The notes: generated by a model from the sequence alone, not told the origin. A DNA stretch of 64,000 nt from UBA3951 sp050952125 (GCA_050952125.1 JBMNKK010000003.1:186001-250000); one strand, 5' to 3'; numbered from the stretch's first letter, positions 9,279 to 18,052 are shown. A program made the numbers and translations.

Positions 9279-9794
9279 TTATCTCATATTGAGGATCTTT
9301 GGGCCCAGTTTCTCGACCTGAGCGACCAGATCGTGTGCAATCGAGGCGAGATGCGCCGGGCAGCCCTGCTCGTGAAAAGGTTGCGGCGCGTGGTCTTGGC
9401 CCGTCTCTGCCGGGAAGACCACTTCGCACTCGCACCAGATGCAGTCTTGAGAGACCACAAAGCGGCCTGGCCCCTTCGGCGACGCGTTCCGGTCCTCCAA
9501 GTAAGCGAGCAGCCTCTCTCCGAACTTCTCATCCGGCCCTTCTCTGAGAACCGGTATTCTCAGCGTAACTGCCCGTGCATCGCCTGCGCCGCTTTCGATG
9601 CCTGCCGCCGGGAGCGGCAGCGAGACGTGGACTTCGCAATGGTCTTTGACCAAGCGAAGATAATCCGGGAACCTTCTCAGCGAAAAGCCCCGTTCGAGGA
9701 ATGCATCTTCGTATTCTTTGAAGCCTACCGCCACCGTTCGCAGACCTCCGAATTTGAGGATCAACTGAGCCGCGCGCGAACTCGGCGGTGTCAC
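9279..9794 (-). CDS. Conserved hypothetical protein with cysteine cluster
   Basis: About 171 residues from a GTG start. I do not recognise the family. The N-terminal part has a basic, leucine-rich segment; the C-terminal half has a possible metal-binding cluster, C-X2-C-X-C (in DCIWCECEV), followed by a His and another Cys (EQGCPAHL). The ribosome site is weak (GGCAGG about ten bases away), so the start is uncertain; no ATG lies upstream in frame. It is divergent from rqcH and leads the run to the HAD phosphatase and hutU. A metal- or cofactor-binding role is only a guess. Confidence 0.6.
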   Translation of the reverse strand: MTPPSSRAAQLILKFGGLRTVAVGFKEYEDAFLERGFSLRRFPDYLRLVKDHCEVHVSLPLPAAGIESGAGDARAVTLRIPVLREGPDEKFGERLLAYLEDRNASPKGPGRFVVSQDCIWCECEVVFPAETGQDHAPQPFHEQGCPAHLASIAHDLVAQVEKLGPKILNMR

Positions 9795-9826
9795 CGCGGT
9801 GCGCGCCTGCCGGGAGGGCGTGCCGT

Positions 9827-9856
9827 TTGATGCGCCGCACCTCCTGACTGTATACT
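9827..9856 (+). promoter_or_regulatory. Sigma-A-type promoter for rqcH
   Basis: TTGATG (9827-9832), an 18-base spacer and TATACT (9851-9856), with the rqcH ATG 22 bases downstream behind GGAGG. Spacing and hexamers agree well with a housekeeping promoter. Confidence 0.65.
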
Positions 9857-9878
9857 CTACACGGCGAGGAGGCGCGTT

Positions 9879-11717
9879 ATGGACGGAATCACCCTTTATG
9901 CTATACGTTCTGAGATATCGGGATACCTGCCGCTAAAGGTGCAGAAGATCCGGCAGCCCGCTCAGAAGGAACTGGTGTTCTCGGTCTGGAGCGCGTCGCT
10001 GCGGGACCGGCTGGTGATTTCACTGGAAGGAAACCGCCCTTTCTTAGGGTTTTCCGATGAAAGGAAGGAAAACCCCTCCACCCCCCCTGGCTTCTGCCTT
10101 GGGCTTAGGAAACGCCTTGAAGGCGGCAGGCTTACCGGCATTCGCCAGCACCGGATGGACCGGGTTCTCTACCTCGATTTCGAGGGGCACGATGACTTCG
10201 GTAATCCGGCTCCCTTCGTGTTGGTCTTTGACCTCGCCGGCAGGGGAAAGAACATAGGCCTCTATCGCGACGGCCTGCTTGAGGCGGCTGCGGTGCCTCC
10301 CTCGGGTGACCGGTTTCTGCACGGCAGACCGTACAATCCGCCTGAGGGAGACCGGCTCGACCTCAGCGTACCGGTTGAGGCGGGAACCCTCGAGAAGCTG
10401 CTCGCCGGTGCGAGGGCTCGTCAGGCGGATGTCCCCGTCACGGCCCTAAGACTCCTCAATTCGTCCGTTGAGGGAATAGGCAAGGATCTGGCAGTTAGCA
10501 TCCTGTTGAGCTCAGGGGTCGATCCGGATAGGCCTCTGGATGGCGGGGCGGAGTCTCGCCTCGCACAAGCGATTACGGAGGTATCTGCGAGGCTCGTTGC
10601 CCAAAGGTTCTACCCGGCCATATACAGAGGGGCGAAGGGCGAGCCGTTGTTCCACGTATTGCCCCTCTCGCAGTACGACTCACCCGATACTTTCGGCTCG
10701 GTCATGGAGGGGCTGCGGGAACTCAGGCGGCGTGAGACTGCAGGCGCGAATGAGTCTCTCTTCAGATCATACGTTGAAGGCCTGCACCGCAAGGTATCCA
10801 AGAAGGTGGAATCGCGATATCACGCTCAGAGCCAGGACTACGCCCGGTCGCAGGATTACGAGAAGTACAAGACCTGGGCACAGCTCCTCGACACAAGCGG
10901 GGTCCGAACACTGCCCGGCCTTAAGGAAGTAACCTGCCTCGATTACTATCAGGATCCGCCAACAGAGGTAGCGGTGCCCCTCGACCCGAGGTATTCGGCC
11001 AGGGACAACGCTAGGAACTACTGGAACCGGTACGCCAAATTGAACCGCGCGCGGAAAGTGCTGGAGGAATCTCTCGCGAAGACCGAGGGAGAACTGGAGC
11101 GCATTTCCCAAGCACGGGATGTGCTTGAGAGCGCCGACCGGGGATCCGGCGATACTCTGGCAAACCTAGCACGGGCCGCTTCTCTGCTCGAGTCAATCGC
11201 CCGAAGGAACGGAGTTACCTTCAGCAAGCCGCGGGGGCTTGAGGCCCTCGCGGTAGCACGAGCCGCGCCGAGTCCGTATCCGGGACAGCACCGAGGTTCG
11301 CGCCGTGTCTCACCCGGGAGCACGCGCCAGTCGCAATCAGGGGCTCAAATATCTCCCTCGGGATCGCCCCGGATTGAGACGGTTGAAGGATCTAGAGGCA
11401 TTCTCTATTTTGTAGGCGGCAACGCCCGGCAGAACGATTATCTGTTGACCAAGGTAAGGAAACCGGGGGACATCTGGTTCCACGCCAAGAACGCCAAGGG
11501 GGCCCACGTCCTTCTGAGGCCCGGGCCGGATGCCGAACCTGCTGAAGAAGATATCCTCGTCGGTGCCAGGCTTGCCGCCGAGAGGTCGGAGGCAAGGGCC
11601 TCGGCCAAAGTTGACGTGGATGTTGTCGACGCCGCGCGCGTTAGAAAACCCCGGGGAGCGGCCCCAGGGTTCGTTACTTACACGGGTCAAAAAACCGTAG
11701 TCGTATCGCTACGATAA
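9879..11717 (+). CDS. rqcH: RqcH, NFACT-family ribosome quality control protein (FbpA-like)
   Basis: A 612-residue NFACT protein. In bacteria, RqcH binds obstructed 50S subunits carrying peptidyl-tRNA and recruits tRNA-Ala to add C-terminal alanine tails. The NFACT-N domain covers about residues 1-200 and includes the DR pair in HRMDRVLYLDF near residue 90. A long helical coiled-coil region lies at about 290-440. The C-terminal NFACT-R domain has GDIWFHAKNAKGAHVLLR near residue 535. A serine/glycine-rich linker of about 30 residues before NFACT-R makes it longer than the roughly 570 residues of the Bacillus protein. GGAGG precedes the ATG. Its 3' end overlaps the convergent pyrD by nine bases. 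Confidence 0.9.
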   Translation: MDGITLYAIRSEISGYLPLKVQKIRQPAQKELVFSVWSASLRDRLVISLEGNRPFLGFSDERKENPSTPPGFCLGLRKRLEGGRLTGIRQHRMDRVLYLDFEGHDDFGNPAPFVLVFDLAGRGKNIGLYRDGLLEAAAVPPSGDRFLHGRPYNPPEGDRLDLSVPVEAGTLEKLLAGARARQADVPVTALRLLNSSVEGIGKDLAVSILLSSGVDPDRPLDGGAESRLAQAITEVSARLVAQRFYPAIYRGAKGEPLFHVLPLSQYDSPDTFGSVMEGLRELRRRETAGANESLFRSYVEGLHRKVSKKVESRYHAQSQDYARSQDYEKYKTWAQLLDTSGVRTLPGLKEVTCLDYYQDPPTEVAVPLDPRYSARDNARNYWNRYAKLNRARKVLEESLAKTEGELERISQARDVLESADRGSGDTLANLARAASLLESIARRNGVTFSKPRGLEALAVARAAPSPYPGQHRGSRRVSPGSTRQSQSGAQISPSGSPRIETVEGSRGILYFVGGNARQNDYLLTKVRKPGDIWFHAKNAKGAHVLLRPGPDAEPAEEDILVGARLAAERSEARASAKVDVDVVDAARVRKPRGAAPGFVTYTGQKTVVVSLR

Positions 11718-12626
11718 GCCCTTCCAAGCAGCGCCTATGAGAGTGCTCAAGTCCGCGATCCCTTCCGCGGCGCAGTACGCTGTTAGGTCCTCCAGGATGC
11801 GCTTGGGCAGGAGCGGGTCTGTCAGGAGGCCTGCGCCGATCCCCACCGCCGAGGCTCCGGCCATGATGAACTCGAGCACGTCAGAAAAGCCCGCCACCCC
11901 GCCCATTCCGATGATGGGTACGTTGACCGATTGAGCAACCTGGTACACGCAACGCAGGGCTACCGGCTTAATCGCGGGGCCTGACAGCCCTCCCGTGATA
12001 TTCCCCAACACCGGACGGCGTGTCTTTATGTCGATAGCCATTCCGACCAAGGTATTGATAAGCGAGAGGATATCGGCGCCTCCCTCAACGGCCGCGCGGG
12101 CGACTGCCGCTATGTCCGGGGAATTGGGTGTCAGTTTGACGATCAGCGGGCCTTTCCACGCCCGCCTGGCCGACAAGGTTGCACGGTAGCAGGAGCGAGC
12201 ATCCATACCGAAAGCCATCCCCCCTGCCGCCACGTTCGGGCAGGAGACGTTCAACTCGAGCGCGTCGACGCCGGGGGTTTCGGCAAATATGGAGGCCAAT
12301 TGAGCGAACTCCTCATAGGAGTCACCTGATATGTTCACTATGATCGGCACACCGAACCCTTGCAGCCACGGGATCTTCTCTTTGGCGGCCACCTCGGCGC
12401 CGGGGTTCTCGAGGCCGATTGAGTTAAGCATGCCGGAAGGGGTTTCGCAGACGCGGGGAGGCGGATTACCTTCGCGGGGCTTAAGAGTAGTGCCCTTGAC
12501 CGAGACAGCCCCGAACCACCTGATGTCGCCCACCCCGGCGTATTCTTCGCCGTAGCCGAAGGCGCCCGATGCCGCGACAAGCGGGTTCTTGAGGCTGAGG
12601 CCTGCAATCTTGGTTGAGAGGTCCAT
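11709..12626 (-). CDS. pyrD: Dihydroorotate dehydrogenase B, catalytic subunit
   Basis: Oxidises dihydroorotate to orotate with FMN, passing electrons through PyrK to NAD+ (class 1B enzyme). About 305 residues. Class 1B features are seen: NPLVAASGAFGYGEE near the start, NVSCPNV with the catalytic-cysteine loop, VKLTPN, and the C-terminal phosphate-binding GMGGVAGFSD and AGASAVGIG segments. The ATG at 12626 shares one base with the pyrK stop (TGATG), a sign of translational coupling; the upstream TTG is less likely. It is the last gene of the pyr operon and its stop overlaps the 3' end of the opposing rqcH. Confidence 0.95.
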   Translation of the reverse strand: MDLSTKIAGLSLKNPLVAASGAFGYGEEYAGVGDIRWFGAVSVKGTTLKPREGNPPPRVCETPSGMLNSIGLENPGAEVAAKEKIPWLQGFGVPIIVNISGDSYEEFAQLASIFAETPGVDALELNVSCPNVAAGGMAFGMDARSCYRATLSARRAWKGPLIVKLTPNSPDIAAVARAAVEGGADILSLINTLVGMAIDIKTRRPVLGNITGGLSGPAIKPVALRCVYQVAQSVNVPIIGMGGVAGFSDVLEFIMAGASAVGIGAGLLTDPLLPKRILEDLTAYCAAEGIADLSTLIGAAWKGLS

Positions 12627-13525
12627 CAATTCTCGCCTCCCAGAAGTACGTCACCTGCTGAAAACACCGGGCCATCGCTACAGACGTGCAGGTAACCCGT
12701 CCTCGGCGGAGCTGCTTTGACAGCGCAGCCCTTGCACAGCCCCGTGCCGCATGCCATCCGGCTCTCAAGTGAAACGTAGAGGTCGATGCTCCCACGATAG
12801 GTATCAGTGGAGAGGTGGCTCTTCACCGCCTGGAGCATGGGAGTAGGTCCGCAGGCGACCGCCAGCACAGGATCACGATCAGGTTCAGGATCACGGACAT
12901 CGCTGAGCAGCGCGCCAAGAGGCGCAGTGACGAACCCTCTCGTCCCTTCGCTCCCGTCTTCCGTAGCGATGCTTACTTTGCAGCCCATCTCTCTGAACAG
13001 CGACGTATCCATAAGCAGTCCCCGTGACTTCGCGCCGTATAAGAGGGTGACTTCGCAGCCGAGTTCCCTGCAGGACGATGCGAGCGGGTACAGGGGCGCG
13101 AGTCCCGTCCCGCCGGCGATGAGCCAGACTCGGCGGCTGCGATGGCTGTGACAGCCGGTGCCTTGCCGCGCGCTCTTAGCCAGATGCGCTCCGGGCTCAA
13201 ACCCGTTCCCCAACGGTCCCAGCACAGTGACCGTGTCTCCGGCTTCCCACTCTGCCATCAGCGCTGTGCCTTTCCCTACTAACGCCCATGTGATGCCTAT
13301 GAGGCCCGATTCCCTGTCGATGCGGGAAATGCCGAACGGGCGCCTAAGAAAAGGGTCGGTGCCCGTGCTCACTTTCACCTGGACGAACTGCATGGGCTTG
13401 GCGGCTCTCGCGATCTCGGGAGCCAGGAGCAGGGCGCTCCAAACTCCACCCTGCTCCTCTCCAACAGATACGATCCGCGCTTCAGTGTCGGCTATCTTCT
13501 TAACGCCTGAACCGGTGCCCTTCAT
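12626..13525 (-). CDS. pyrK: Dihydroorotate dehydrogenase electron transfer subunit
   Basis: FAD and 2Fe-2S protein linking PyrD to NAD+. Of 299 residues, the N-terminal FAD domain carries FLRRPFGISRID at about 59-70. The NAD-binding domain has AGGTGLAPLYPLA. The C-terminal iron-sulfur loop is C-G-T-G-L-C-K-G-C followed by a fourth Cys in LHVCSDGPVF. A short insertion rich in His/Ser/Arg (residues about 118-133) sits just before the NAD domain, making the protein longer than most PyrK. It overlaps pyrC upstream by four bases (ATGA) and pyrD downstream by one. Confidence 0.94.
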   Translation of the reverse strand: MKGTGSGVKKIADTEARIVSVGEEQGGVWSALLLAPEIARAAKPMQFVQVKVSTGTDPFLRRPFGISRIDRESGLIGITWALVGKGTALMAEWEAGDTVTVLGPLGNGFEPGAHLAKSARQGTGCHSHRSRRVWLIAGGTGLAPLYPLASSCRELGCEVTLLYGAKSRGLLMDTSLFREMGCKVSIATEDGSEGTRGFVTAPLGALLSDVRDPEPDRDPVLAVACGPTPMLQAVKSHLSTDTYRGSIDLYVSLESRMACGTGLCKGCAVKAAPPRTGYLHVCSDGPVFSAGDVLLGGEN

Positions 13526-14823
13526 GACACCAATTCCCTGCCCTTGGCTATGATCCGCCCGCCGATGATTGTGGCGTAGGGTGCGCCGTCCAGCCTCCAG
13601 CCCTCGAAGGGGGTATTCCTGCCCTTTGATTTGAACTCTCGGGGGTTAACCGACCACTCGCATTCCGGGTCGATAACCGTGATATCGGCAACCTCGCCCA
13701 CAGCAAGCGAACCTCCCGGCACGCCGAGAATGCGCGCGGGGTTAAGGCTCATCACTTCGGCCATCCTCATCCACGACAGGATGCCCGGCCTGACCAGCCT
13801 GTCGATTACGAGGCCGACGGATGTCTCCAGGCCGACGATACCGTTTGCGGCGTAGTTGTACTCGACCCACTTGTCATCTAAGTGGTGAGGCGCGTGATCC
13901 GTGGCTACCGCGTCGATGGTACCGTCGGATAAGCCCTCTCGCAGCGCTTCTACGTCTTCCTGGCTTCTGAGCGGCGGGTTCACCTTGGTGTTCGTGTCGT
14001 ATGAGGTCTCCAGAACCGCACTTTCGGTTAAAGTCAGATGGTGCGGAGTGCAGTCGCAGGTTACCGCGATTCCTTTCCTCTTTGCCTCTCTTACCAAGTC
14101 AACCGAGCCTTTGGTTGAAATGTGCGTGAGGTGCAGCCTCCCACCGGTCATCCCGGCTACGAGGATATCCCGGGCCACGATGATCTCCTCCGCCTCGTGC
14201 GGGATACCGCGGAAGCCGGCGATCGTCGAGGTAATGCCGCGGTTTATCTGGCCTCCCTCAGACAGCTCAAGGTCTTCCGGATGCTCCATGAGCACGCAGC
14301 CAAACGACTTCAGGTACTCGAGGGCACAGCGCAAAACCTCGGAGGTGGATACTGGATAACCGTCGTCCGAAAACGCTACGGCGCCTGCCGCCTTCATCTC
14401 GCCCATCTCCGCCAGTTCCTTGCCCGCGCTCCCTTTGGTGACGGCACCTACCGGATACACGCGGCAGAAGCCTGTCCTCATCGCCTTATTCAAAATGCTG
14501 GTCACGACAGCGTCATTGTCGGTCACAGGCTGTGTATTGGGCATGCACGCGACGGCCGTGAAGCCGCCGACCGCGGCGGCCGCGGTACCGCTAGCGATGT
14601 CCTCTTTCTCTTCGAAGCCGGGATCCCTCAAGTGCACGTGCATATCGATGAGGCCGGGCATCACGATCATCCCGGAGGCATCCAGGACTTCAGCATCCTC
14701 CGCGATGATGCCGGCCTCTATTCCGGCTATCTTTCCGTCGGCGACCAGTATGTCCGCGGTCTCATCCCGGTTGGTCGCGGGGTCGATCACTCTTCCGCCT
14801 TTTATGAGCAGGTCTTTGGCCAT
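13522..14823 (-). CDS. pyrC: Dihydroorotase
   Basis: Zinc amidohydrolase closing carbamoyl-aspartate to dihydroorotate. The 433-residue length matches class I bacterial PyrC. The metal-binding HxH is at H62/H64 in DMHVHLRDPG. Other family signatures are ACMPNTQPVTD, HLTHISTKGSVDLV and ATDHAPH, the last carrying the catalytic Asp. The ATG overlaps the last base of the pyrB stop, and its own stop overlaps pyrK by four bases, so the whole operon is tightly coupled. No missing catalytic residue is seen. Confidence 0.96.
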   Translation of the reverse strand: MAKDLLIKGGRVIDPATNRDETADILVADGKIAGIEAGIIAEDAEVLDASGMIVMPGLIDMHVHLRDPGFEEKEDIASGTAAAAVGGFTAVACMPNTQPVTDNDAVVTSILNKAMRTGFCRVYPVGAVTKGSAGKELAEMGEMKAAGAVAFSDDGYPVSTSEVLRCALEYLKSFGCVLMEHPEDLELSEGGQINRGITSTIAGFRGIPHEAEEIIVARDILVAGMTGGRLHLTHISTKGSVDLVREAKRKGIAVTCDCTPHHLTLTESAVLETSYDTNTKVNPPLRSQEDVEALREGLSDGTIDAVATDHAPHHLDDKWVEYNYAANGIVGLETSVGLVIDRLVRPGILSWMRMAEVMSLNPARILGVPGGSLAVGEVADITVIDPECEWSVNPREFKSKGRNTPFEGWRLDGAPYATIIGGRIIAKGRELVS

Positions 14824-15746
14824 TATTCTCTCCCTCCCAGGATGAGGTATAGGATGGCCATGCGTACCGCTACGCCGGATACTACTTGGTCAAGGATCAC
14901 AGACCTCGGAGAATCTGCCAGGTCTGTGGTGATCTCGACGCCGCGGTTCATGGGGCCGGGGTGCATGACTAGAGCATCTTCTTTCGCCAGGTTCAGGCGC
15001 TCTCGAGTCAGGCCGAAAAAGTCGTGGTACTCTCTCTTGGACGGGAAAAGGCTCTTGCTCTGCCTCTCCAACTGGAGTCTGAGCGAGTACACAACGTCGG
15101 CGCCCTCGATGGCTTCCTCCACCCTGTTGTAGGCTTTGACGCCGAGTTCCTCAACGTACGGAGGGATAAGTGTGGCAGGACCCGCAACGGCGACTTCGGC
15201 GCCCATCTTTGTGAGGCCGAAGATATTTGAGCGGGCTACTCTCGAGTGGAGAACATCGCCCAGGATGGCGACCTTTAGCCCGCGAATCTTGGGTTTGTAC
15301 TCAAGGATGGTGAAAATGTCCAGGAGGCCCTGCGTGGGGTGCTCATGCATTCCGTCCCCGGCATTCACTACGGGCACATCCAGGATTTTGGCCAGGAAAT
15401 GGCACGAGCCAGAGACGCCGTGACGCATGATGGCGACATCGATGCCCATGACCTCCAGATTCCTAGCGGTATCGGAAAGGGTCTCTCCCTTCTGCACAGA
15501 TGATCCCGAAGGCGCGATTGAAACCGTGTCGGCCGACATATACCTGGCGGCCAGTTCAAACGACGTCCTTGTCCTGGTCGACGCCTCGTAGAACAAGGTA
15601 CACACTACTTTTCCTCGCAGCGTGGGTACCTTCTTGATGGGACGCGACAGAATCTCCTTGAGAGACCGCGCGGTCGATAGAACCTGCTCCATGTCTCCCG
15701 CGCTCATCTCTTGCAGCGAGAGAAGGTCTTGACCTCTCAGTGTCAC
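14823..15746 (-). CDS. pyrB: Aspartate carbamoyltransferase, catalytic chain
   Basis: Joins carbamoyl phosphate to aspartate, the committed step of pyrimidine synthesis. With the GTG start at 15746 (AGGAG about ten bases upstream) it is 307 residues, the usual class B length; a TTG eight codons upstream has no ribosome site. The carbamoyl-phosphate loop STRTRTSFE is at about 56-64, with GDGMHEHPTQGLLD at about 132-145 and HPGPMNRGVEI near the C-terminus. No pyrI regulatory chain is nearby, so a simple trimer is expected. It lies 55 bases after pyrR. Confidence 0.95.
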   Translation of the reverse strand: MTLRGQDLLSLQEMSAGDMEQVLSTARSLKEILSRPIKKVPTLRGKVVCTLFYEASTRTRTSFELAARYMSADTVSIAPSGSSVQKGETLSDTARNLEVMGIDVAIMRHGVSGSCHFLAKILDVPVVNAGDGMHEHPTQGLLDIFTILEYKPKIRGLKVAILGDVLHSRVARSNIFGLTKMGAEVAVAGPATLIPPYVEELGVKAYNRVEEAIEGADVVYSLRLQLERQSKSLFPSKREYHDFFGLTRERLNLAKEDALVMHPGPMNRGVEITTDLADSPRSVILDQVVSGVAVRMAILYLILGGRE

Positions 15747-15801
15747 GTTAACCTTTCTCCTTCCTATCAACGTTGAGTGCTGCGTTCAGGCTATAAGCTT
15801 G

Positions 15802-16356
15802 TCACTCTTTGTCTTTCTCCTCGGCTATGACGACTTCGTCATGTCCGTCTATCTCGGCGACCTTTACGTGGATAACCTCCTTGCTCGACGTCGGCACGTT
15901 CTTGCCCACGTAATCGGCGCGGATGGGCAGCTCACGGTGCCCCCTGTCGATCATGACCGCGACCTGGATGTTCTGGGGCCTACCCATGTCGATGAGGGCG
16001 TCAAGCGCGGCTCGAATGGTGCGTCCGGTGTAGAGCACGTCGTCAACCAGGATGATCTTCTTTTGGGCTACATCCACCGGCATTCTCGTGGGGCCCACAT
16101 GAGGCTGGGTGAAGCGGAGCGTCAGGTCATCGCGATAGAGAGTGATGTCCAGCTCGCCCACGGGCACCTCGAAGTTCTCCACGTCGTGAAGCGCCTTGGC
16201 CAGCCTTTCGGCCAGGGGTACTCCCCGCCTGTGGATTCCTACGATAACCACGTCTTCCAAGCCCTTGTTCCTCTCGACGATCTCGTGAGCTATACGGACC
16301 AAAGCCCGCCGCATAGCTTCCTGATCCATGATTTGGGCCTTTTCGATGAGTTCCAT
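15802..16356 (-). CDS. pyrR: PyrR bifunctional attenuation regulator / uracil phosphoribosyltransferase
   Basis: UMP-responsive RNA-binding protein that promotes termination in pyr leaders, with weak uracil phosphoribosyltransferase activity. The 184-residue length from the ATG at 16356 is normal. The PRPP loop IILVDDVLYTGRTIRAA is intact at about 97-113, and VGIHRRGVPLAERLA marks the N-terminal half. The ATG follows GGGGAGG by ten bases; fourteen upstream codons are open but would overlap the leader terminator. It is the first gene of the operon, immediately behind a leader containing a PyrR-type binding hairpin and terminator, so autoregulation is expected. Confidence 0.95.
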   Translation of the reverse strand: MELIEKAQIMDQEAMRRALVRIAHEIVERNKGLEDVVIVGIHRRGVPLAERLAKALHDVENFEVPVGELDITLYRDDLTLRFTQPHVGPTRMPVDVAQKKIILVDDVLYTGRTIRAALDALIDMGRPQNIQVAVMIDRGHRELPIRADYVGKNVPTSSKEVIHVKVAEIDGHDEVVIAEEKDKE

Positions 16357-16398
16357 TGCACAAAAACCTCCCCTGGTATGTTGGACTTCCGGTGACAC

Positions 16399-16431
16399 AA
16401 AAAAACTCCGCCCGGCTTTCGCCTACGGAGT
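16399..16431 (-). terminator. pyr leader attenuator terminator
   Basis: On the minus strand, ACTCCG (from 16431) pairs with CGGAGT (to 16405), with an inner GGC-GAAA-GCC tetraloop stem and a run of seven T at 16405-16399. It lies between the promoter and the pyrR start, so it is an intrinsic terminator in the leader rather than the end of a gene. Confidence 0.88.
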
Positions 16432-16478
16432 CCTTTTCCATATTAGCTGCCTATTTAGGTTCATATGGTAGAGCGCCT

Positions 16479-16500
16479 CCTTCTCGCCTCGCAGGGCTGG
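16479..16500 (-). promoter_or_regulatory. PyrR-binding loop in pyr leader
   Basis: The minus strand reads a short stem GCC / GGC closing the hexaloop CTGCGA, which fits the known CNGNGA loop of PyrR-binding hairpins, followed by purine-rich GAGAAGG. It lies about 40 bases downstream of the predicted transcription start and upstream of the leader terminator, the order expected of an anti-antiterminator. Confidence 0.75.
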
Positions 16501-16544
16501 AGTTAAAGGAATTGCTTAGGACGCTTGTCCGCATCCTGTGGGTG

Positions 16545-16574
16545 ATCATATTCCAGAGGAGAAAGAGGAGTCAA
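16545..16574 (-). promoter_or_regulatory. Promoter of the pyr operon
   Basis: Reading leftwards, TTGACT (16574-16569), an 18-base spacer and TATGAT (16550-16545). Transcription would start near 16538, giving a leader of about 180 bases that holds the PyrR loop and the terminator. Confidence 0.7.
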
Positions 16575-16575
16575 G

Positions 16576-16605
16576 TTGATTTACTCTAGGTGAGACAACT
16601 ACGAT
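16576..16605 (+). promoter_or_regulatory. Divergent promoter for the dehydratase gene
   Basis: TTGATT (16576-16581), 18 bases, TACGAT (16600-16605). It lies back-to-back with the pyr promoter, the two -35 boxes being separated by one base. Confidence 0.5.
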
Positions 16606-16688
16606 AAGCCAAGTAGAAGGTTCATTTGCCGCGCCCGACCCTCGCCCCGCGAGAAATAGCAGTCGAGCAGGTTTTTCAGGAGGCAGAC

Positions 16689-17657
16689 ATGATAGCCCTA
16701 AGACAAGTAATGCAGGCAAGAGACCGGATTTTCCGCAGTATCATCAGGACGCCCGCCGTGAAGTCCGATTTTCTCTCGGATATCACAGGCGCCAATGTCT
16801 ACCTCAAACTGGAGTGCCTTCAGAAGCTGAACTCGTTCAAGATCAGGGGAGCGTTGAACAGAGGCCTGACGCTCTCTGAGAGCGCGCGGTCTGCCGGAAT
16901 CGTCGCCGCCTCATCCGGCAATCACGGAGCGGCGGTGAGCTATGTGGCGAACATGCTGGGGATCGGAGCGGATGTTTTTGTCCCTCGCGGCACGCCGGAA
17001 GTCAAACTCGATAAGATCCGCCGTTACGGAGCCGTTCTGCACTTGGAGGGAAACAGCTACGACGAAGCACATGCGTTGGCTGTCTTGCATGCTAAGAGGT
17101 CCGGTAAGACCTATTTCGACCCCGCGTCTGATGAGGTCGCGGTTGCCGGGCACGGCACGATAGGGCTCGAACTGGTGGAGGATGTGCCGACGGTTGACGT
17201 CGTGCTTGTACCTGTCGGAGGCGGAGGGCTCATCACCGGGATAGGCGTCGCCGCGCGAGCAGTGAAGCCCTCCGTGAGCGTTATCGGCGTTCAGACGGAG
17301 GCGTGTCCGGCGATGTTGGCTGCCCTTAGGGACAAGGTCTTCTATGAGGAGTACCCTTCGGAGCCGTCGGTGTGCGATGCCGTGGTCGGCGGGATCGGGA
17401 AGATCGGATACGAATACGCCGAGAAGTGCATCCACTCCGTGGTAACCGCCTCGGAAGACCAAGTGAAAGAGGCAGTGATCGAGCTTATAAGGCGGGACAA
17501 GATTGTGGCGGAGCCGTCAGGGGCCCTCGGAGTCGCCTACCTCATGGGCAGCGGAGACCGCTTCCGGGGGATGAATGTGGTCGTGGTCATCTCCGGCGGC
17601 AATATCGATTTCGAGTTTCTAACGGCCGAGATTCGGGCGTGCGGAGATAGGAATTAG
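16689..17657 (+). CDS. Threonine/serine dehydratase (PLP-dependent ammonia-lyase)
   Basis: Fold-type II PLP enzyme that deaminates threonine or serine to the 2-oxo acid. About 322 residues, without the C-terminal ACT domain of biosynthetic IlvA, so it resembles catabolic TdcB or serine racemase-like enzymes. The PLP lysine lies in LNSFKIRGA at about residue 50. The SSGNHGAAVSY substrate loop and the glycine-rich phosphate loop VPVGGGGLITG are present. The ATG at 16689 has CAGGAGG six bases upstream; the frame is open for 21 further codons upstream without a site. It is divergent from pyr. Whether threonine or serine is preferred cannot be told. Confidence 0.88.
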   Translation: MIALRQVMQARDRIFRSIIRTPAVKSDFLSDITGANVYLKLECLQKLNSFKIRGALNRGLTLSESARSAGIVAASSGNHGAAVSYVANMLGIGADVFVPRGTPEVKLDKIRRYGAVLHLEGNSYDEAHALAVLHAKRSGKTYFDPASDEVAVAGHGTIGLELVEDVPTVDVVLVPVGGGGLITGIGVAARAVKPSVSVIGVQTEACPAMLAALRDKVFYEEYPSEPSVCDAVVGGIGKIGYEYAEKCIHSVVTASEDQVKEAVIELIRRDKIVAEPSGALGVAYLMGSGDRFRGMNVVVVISGGNIDFEFLTAEIRACGDRN

Positions 17658-17739
17658 CCATCCCGAAGCCCGGCTGTCAGAGCTCAGTTTGTCAGTTTGC
17701 CGGATACTGCTTTCCAGCGCCTAGTTTCTGCGACTGGCG

Positions 17740-17988
17740 TCAGCCAGTGCGTTCGCGTACCAGGAGCCAGACCTCCAGGAGAGAGGCGATGCCAAACACC
17801 AGCACCACTGCGATGTCAATCCATGCTCCCGGGAACGGGACCTTCATGAACACGATGCGCGTCACGCCCGAAGCGAAGAGAGACAGGTAAAAAGCAAGCT
17901 TTACGCTTCTGTTCTCTTTGTACTTGGTGAGAAGCAGCAGACCGAAAACGACGGCCATCCCTGAGAACACTGCCGGCAACTTATCCAC
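17740..17988 (-). CDS. Small membrane protein, unknown
   Basis: About 82 residues with three hydrophobic segments (residues about 4-20, 30-47 and 55-75) ending in a charged RERTG tail. I do not recognise the family. The GTG at 17988 has AGGAGG about eleven bases upstream; an in-frame GTG at 18000 sits directly on that site and is less likely. It follows the 211-residue hypothetical on the same strand across a short region with periodic TTGACT repeats. Probably an integral membrane protein. Confidence 0.5.
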   Translation of the reverse strand: MDKLPAVFSGMAVVFGLLLLTKYKENRSVKLAFYLSLFASGVTRIVFMKVPFPGAWIDIAVVLVFGIASLLEVWLLVRERTG

Positions 17989-18004
17989 GCTTGGAGGCAC
18001 CTCC

Positions 18005-18052
18005 TTGACTCAACTTGACTCAGCTTGACTTCCAGCTTCACTTAGGTTGACT
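18005..18052. repeat. Periodic TTGACT repeats between two small genes
   Basis: TTGACT begins at 18005, 18015, 18025 and 18047; the first three are exactly ten bases apart within TTGACTCAAC / TTGACTCAGC units. The ten-base period places them on one face of the helix, as expected for a regulator-binding array. No regulator is identified. Confidence 0.4.

Noticed and set aside
15799..16395. A 198-codon open frame on the plus strand opposite pyrR
   Set aside because: It mirrors the pyrR codons almost exactly, has no ribosome site and no recognisable protein pattern; pyrR on the minus strand is certain.
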